Both the position numbers and the translations under genes were made by a program. A stretch of 64,000 bases of DNA from an uncultured Sphingorhabdus sp. (lineage in GTDB: Bacteria; Pseudomonadota; Alphaproteobacteria; Sphingomonadales; Sphingomonadaceae). The stretch is taken from positions 124,001 through 188,000 of the forward strand of contig CALMYW010000393.1 of NCBI GenBank assembly GCA_937873665.1, given 5' to 3'. The notes beneath the pieces are model-generated. The model searched no databases and was not told where the DNA came from. It worked only from the letters and a program-made list of their open reading frames with translations. Shown in pieces: positions 62,543 to 64,000 of the stretch; the stretch's first letter is position 1, and each line of letters opens with the position of its first letter.

Positions 62543-62862
62543 CGGTTTTTAGGCCCAACAACGTCAATAAGTGCCATGAAATCAGGCAAACGGACAACCC
62601 GCTCGAACTGAAATCCAGCTCGGCCGTCGACTGACCAGATCAGATGCGCTTCAATCCGCCCGATTACTGGCAGACGAAGTTCGATGCGATCGCCATGTTC
62701 GAACACTTTGTTATTGTCGATCATGAAACCGTGCGCCGAGATATTGGCTATATGCAGTTTCTGCTCGCCATGCTTCTTGCTGTCTGCAAGCACATCATAG
62801 CTGGCCCGATGACGGGCTGCCCGACGCATGTCATAATTTTCATCTATAGCCGGTTGTGCCAT
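62539..62862 (-). CDS. PilZ-domain protein (probable c-di-GMP receptor)
   Basis: Small c-di-GMP-binding protein. The 107-residue product starting MAQPAIDENYDM has the RxxxR motif (RRAARHR) and the second half of the PilZ signature (IANISAHGFMI, the N/D-x-S-x-x-G motif) followed by the barrel. ATG at 62862 is preferred (AGGA about 10 nt upstream); a TTG six bases further upstream is in frame. The two c-di-GMP enzymes of the window could supply its signal. Confidence 0.88.
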   Translation of the reverse strand: MAQPAIDENYDMRRAARHRASYDVLADSKKHGEQKLHIANISAHGFMIDNNKVFEHGDRIELRLPVIGRIEAHLIWSVDGRAGFQFERVVRLPDFMALIDVVGPKNR

Positions 62863-62957
62863 GTTCAAACTGTCCTGTTTCGACGAGGGTCGCAGGACCG
62901 GTGTGACATGCTTTTACGAAAAAATGGTAAAATCTCGTCGCAAGAATTTTTACCCGA

Positions 62958-64000
62958 TTATCCGAAGTCGACCAATCCGTGTTTCTTTTTTCCTGCGGAA
63001 ACGCGGATCGGCTCCACTGTCTTTGAAATCATTGCATTTTCGTCGGTAACAGCTTCTCCATCAAGACGCGCGCCGCCACCCGAAATCAGTCTGCGCGCCT
63101 CCTTTTTCGAAGCAGAAAGGCCCAGTGCAACCATTGCATCGACCAAAGATATGGACGATTCGGTAACTGAAATTGAGGGCAAAGCCTCTCCGCCTGCCCC
63201 TTCCTCAAAAGTTTTGCGCGCCGTCTCGGCGGCAGCGACGGCGGCCTCTGCGCCATGAGCCATCTTGGTCGCAGCATCAGCCAAGACCTTCTTCGCCTCG
63301 TTTATCTCCGCTCCTTCGAGCCTTTCGAGCCGGCTGATTTCATCAAGATCAATGTCAGTGAACAACCGAAGGAAGCGACCTACATCGGCATCCTGCGTAT
63401 TGCGCCAAAATTGCCAGTAATCGTAGGCGGGCAATTGATCACCATTCAGCCAGACCGCGCCTTTCGCTGTTTTGCCCATCTTTGCGCCATCGGCGGTGGC
63501 GAGCAGCGGTGTCGTAAGGCCATAAACTTCCAACGCATCCATTCGACGCGAAAGTTCGATGCCGTTGACGATGTTGCCCCACTGGTCTGATCCGCCCATT
63601 TGCAGGCGGACGCCCATTTCCTGTGCCAAATGACGGAAGTCATAGCCCTGCAGGATCATGTAGTTGAATTCGAGGAACGTCATCGGCTGTTCGCGATCGA
63701 GCCGCAGTTTGACCGAATCAAATGACAGCATACGGTTGATGGTGAAATGCGTGCCGACCTTTTGCAGCATTTCGATATAGCCGAGCTTGCCCAGCCAATC
63801 ATGGTTGTTGACCATGACCGCATCGGTCGGGCCATCGCCAAACTTCAGAAAGCGATCAAAGATGGTTCGTATCGAGGCGATGTTGGCTTCGATCGTTTCG
63901 TCGCTCAGCATCTTGCGGCTTTCGTCGCGGCCCGTGGGGTCACCGATCCGCGTAGTTCCGCCACCCATCAATACCACTGGCTTGTGTCCGGTCTGCTGCA
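62958..64000 (-). CDS. tyrS: tyrosyl-tRNA synthetase (5' end outside the window)
   Basis: Charges tRNA-Tyr. The visible 347 residues begin [20 protein letters not shown] and lack the HIGH motif, which lies outside the window. The tyrosine pocket [24 protein letters not shown] is present, then [16 protein letters not shown], the KMSKS equivalent in the KMGKT form, and a C-terminal S4 domain ([21 protein letters not shown]). It closes the window. Confidence 0.97.
   Translation of the reverse strand, partial: QQTGHKPVVLMGGGTTRIGDPTGRDESRKMLSDETIEANIASIRTIFDRFLKFGDGPTDAVMVNNHDWLGKLGYIEMLQKVGTHFTINRMLSFDSVKLRLDREQPMTFLEFNYMILQGYDFRHLAQEMGVRLQMGGSDQWGNIVNGIELSRRMDALEVYGLTTPLLATADGAKMGKTAKGAVWLNGDQLPAYDYWQFWRNTQDADVGRFLRLFTDIDLDEISRLERLEGAEINEAKKVLADAATKMAHGAEAAVAAAETARKTFEEGAGGEALPSISVTESSISLVDAMVALGLSASKKEARRLISGGGARLDGEAVTDENAMISKTVEPIRVSAGKKKHGLVDFG

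Noticed and set aside
63480..63500. KMGKT instead of KMSKS in TyrS as a defect
   Set aside because: KMGKT occurs in functional tyrosyl-tRNA synthetases; all other motifs in the window look intact.

Overview
The window reads as chromosomal, largely core sequence from an alphaproteobacterium of the Sphingomonadales (a Sphingorhabdus/Sphingopyxis-like organism is my best guess; this is inferred from gene order and protein style, not from a marker search). Supporting signs are the gene orders dapF-mtaB-ftsY-yciB, ffh-rpsP-rimM-trmD-rplS, divL-tsaE-amgK-murU-addB-addA-trxA and mfd-sdhE / recG, an alphaproteobacterial DivL with tyrosine in place of the phosphorylatable histidine, and an S16 protein with a long Ala/Glu tail. 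The window is densely coded. No IS element, prophage or CRISPR array was found, and no intergenic stretch over 300 bases is empty (the one long gap holds rnpB). Layout: 1-1892 end of a chemotaxis cluster (cheB truncated by the window edge, cheR). 1934-5077 a peptidoglycan amidase, RNase P RNA, small membrane proteins, a J-domain protein and a SufE-family protein. 5104-9796 an enlarged phage-shock (psp) locus: the activator PspF is divergent from a minus-strand operon starting at a strong sigma-54 promoter and coding for a 59-aa membrane protein, PspA, PspB, PspC and six further small one-helix membrane proteins. Five of these six end in nearly the same coiled-coil motif as the C-terminus of PspC; the sixth carries a shortened version. 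This array is the most novel-looking system here. 9801-18083 (mostly minus strand) a methyltransferase, SodB, a nitroreductase, a PuuD-like membrane protein, YciB, FtsY, MtaB, DapF and a GGDEF/EAL protein. 18338-22972 (plus) the SRP/ribosome operon ffh-rpsP-rimM, then an inserted vapBC-type toxin-antitoxin pair with its own promoter/operator and a small membrane protein, then trmD-rplS. 23102-34600 asd, a DsbA-fold isomerase, a MarR-EmrA-EmrB efflux operon, an alpha/beta hydrolase, an ACE-like M2 metallopeptidase, a SIMPL protein, a short-chain dehydrogenase, AMP nucleosidase and a peroxiredoxin. 34829-48241 a secreted protein, ahcY, then divL-tsaE-amgK-murU-addB-addA-trxA. 48238-64000 argJ, secA, a TSUP permease, tRNA-Asn, nadK, moaA, an EAL protein with degenerate GGDEF, mfd, sdhE, recG, a PilZ protein and tyrS (truncated by the window edge). 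Functional themes are envelope-stress control (psp), cell-cycle signalling (DivL, c-di-GMP enzymes, PilZ), protein targeting (Ffh, FtsY, SecA), DNA repair (AddAB, Mfd, RecG), cell-wall recycling (AmgK, MurU, amidase) and the translation machinery. Many gene pairs overlap by 1-4 nt, several convergent genes overlap at their stop codons, and some genes appear to lack a leader. Start sites were chosen from ribosome-binding sites and family N-termini; all names are by eye from protein motifs.
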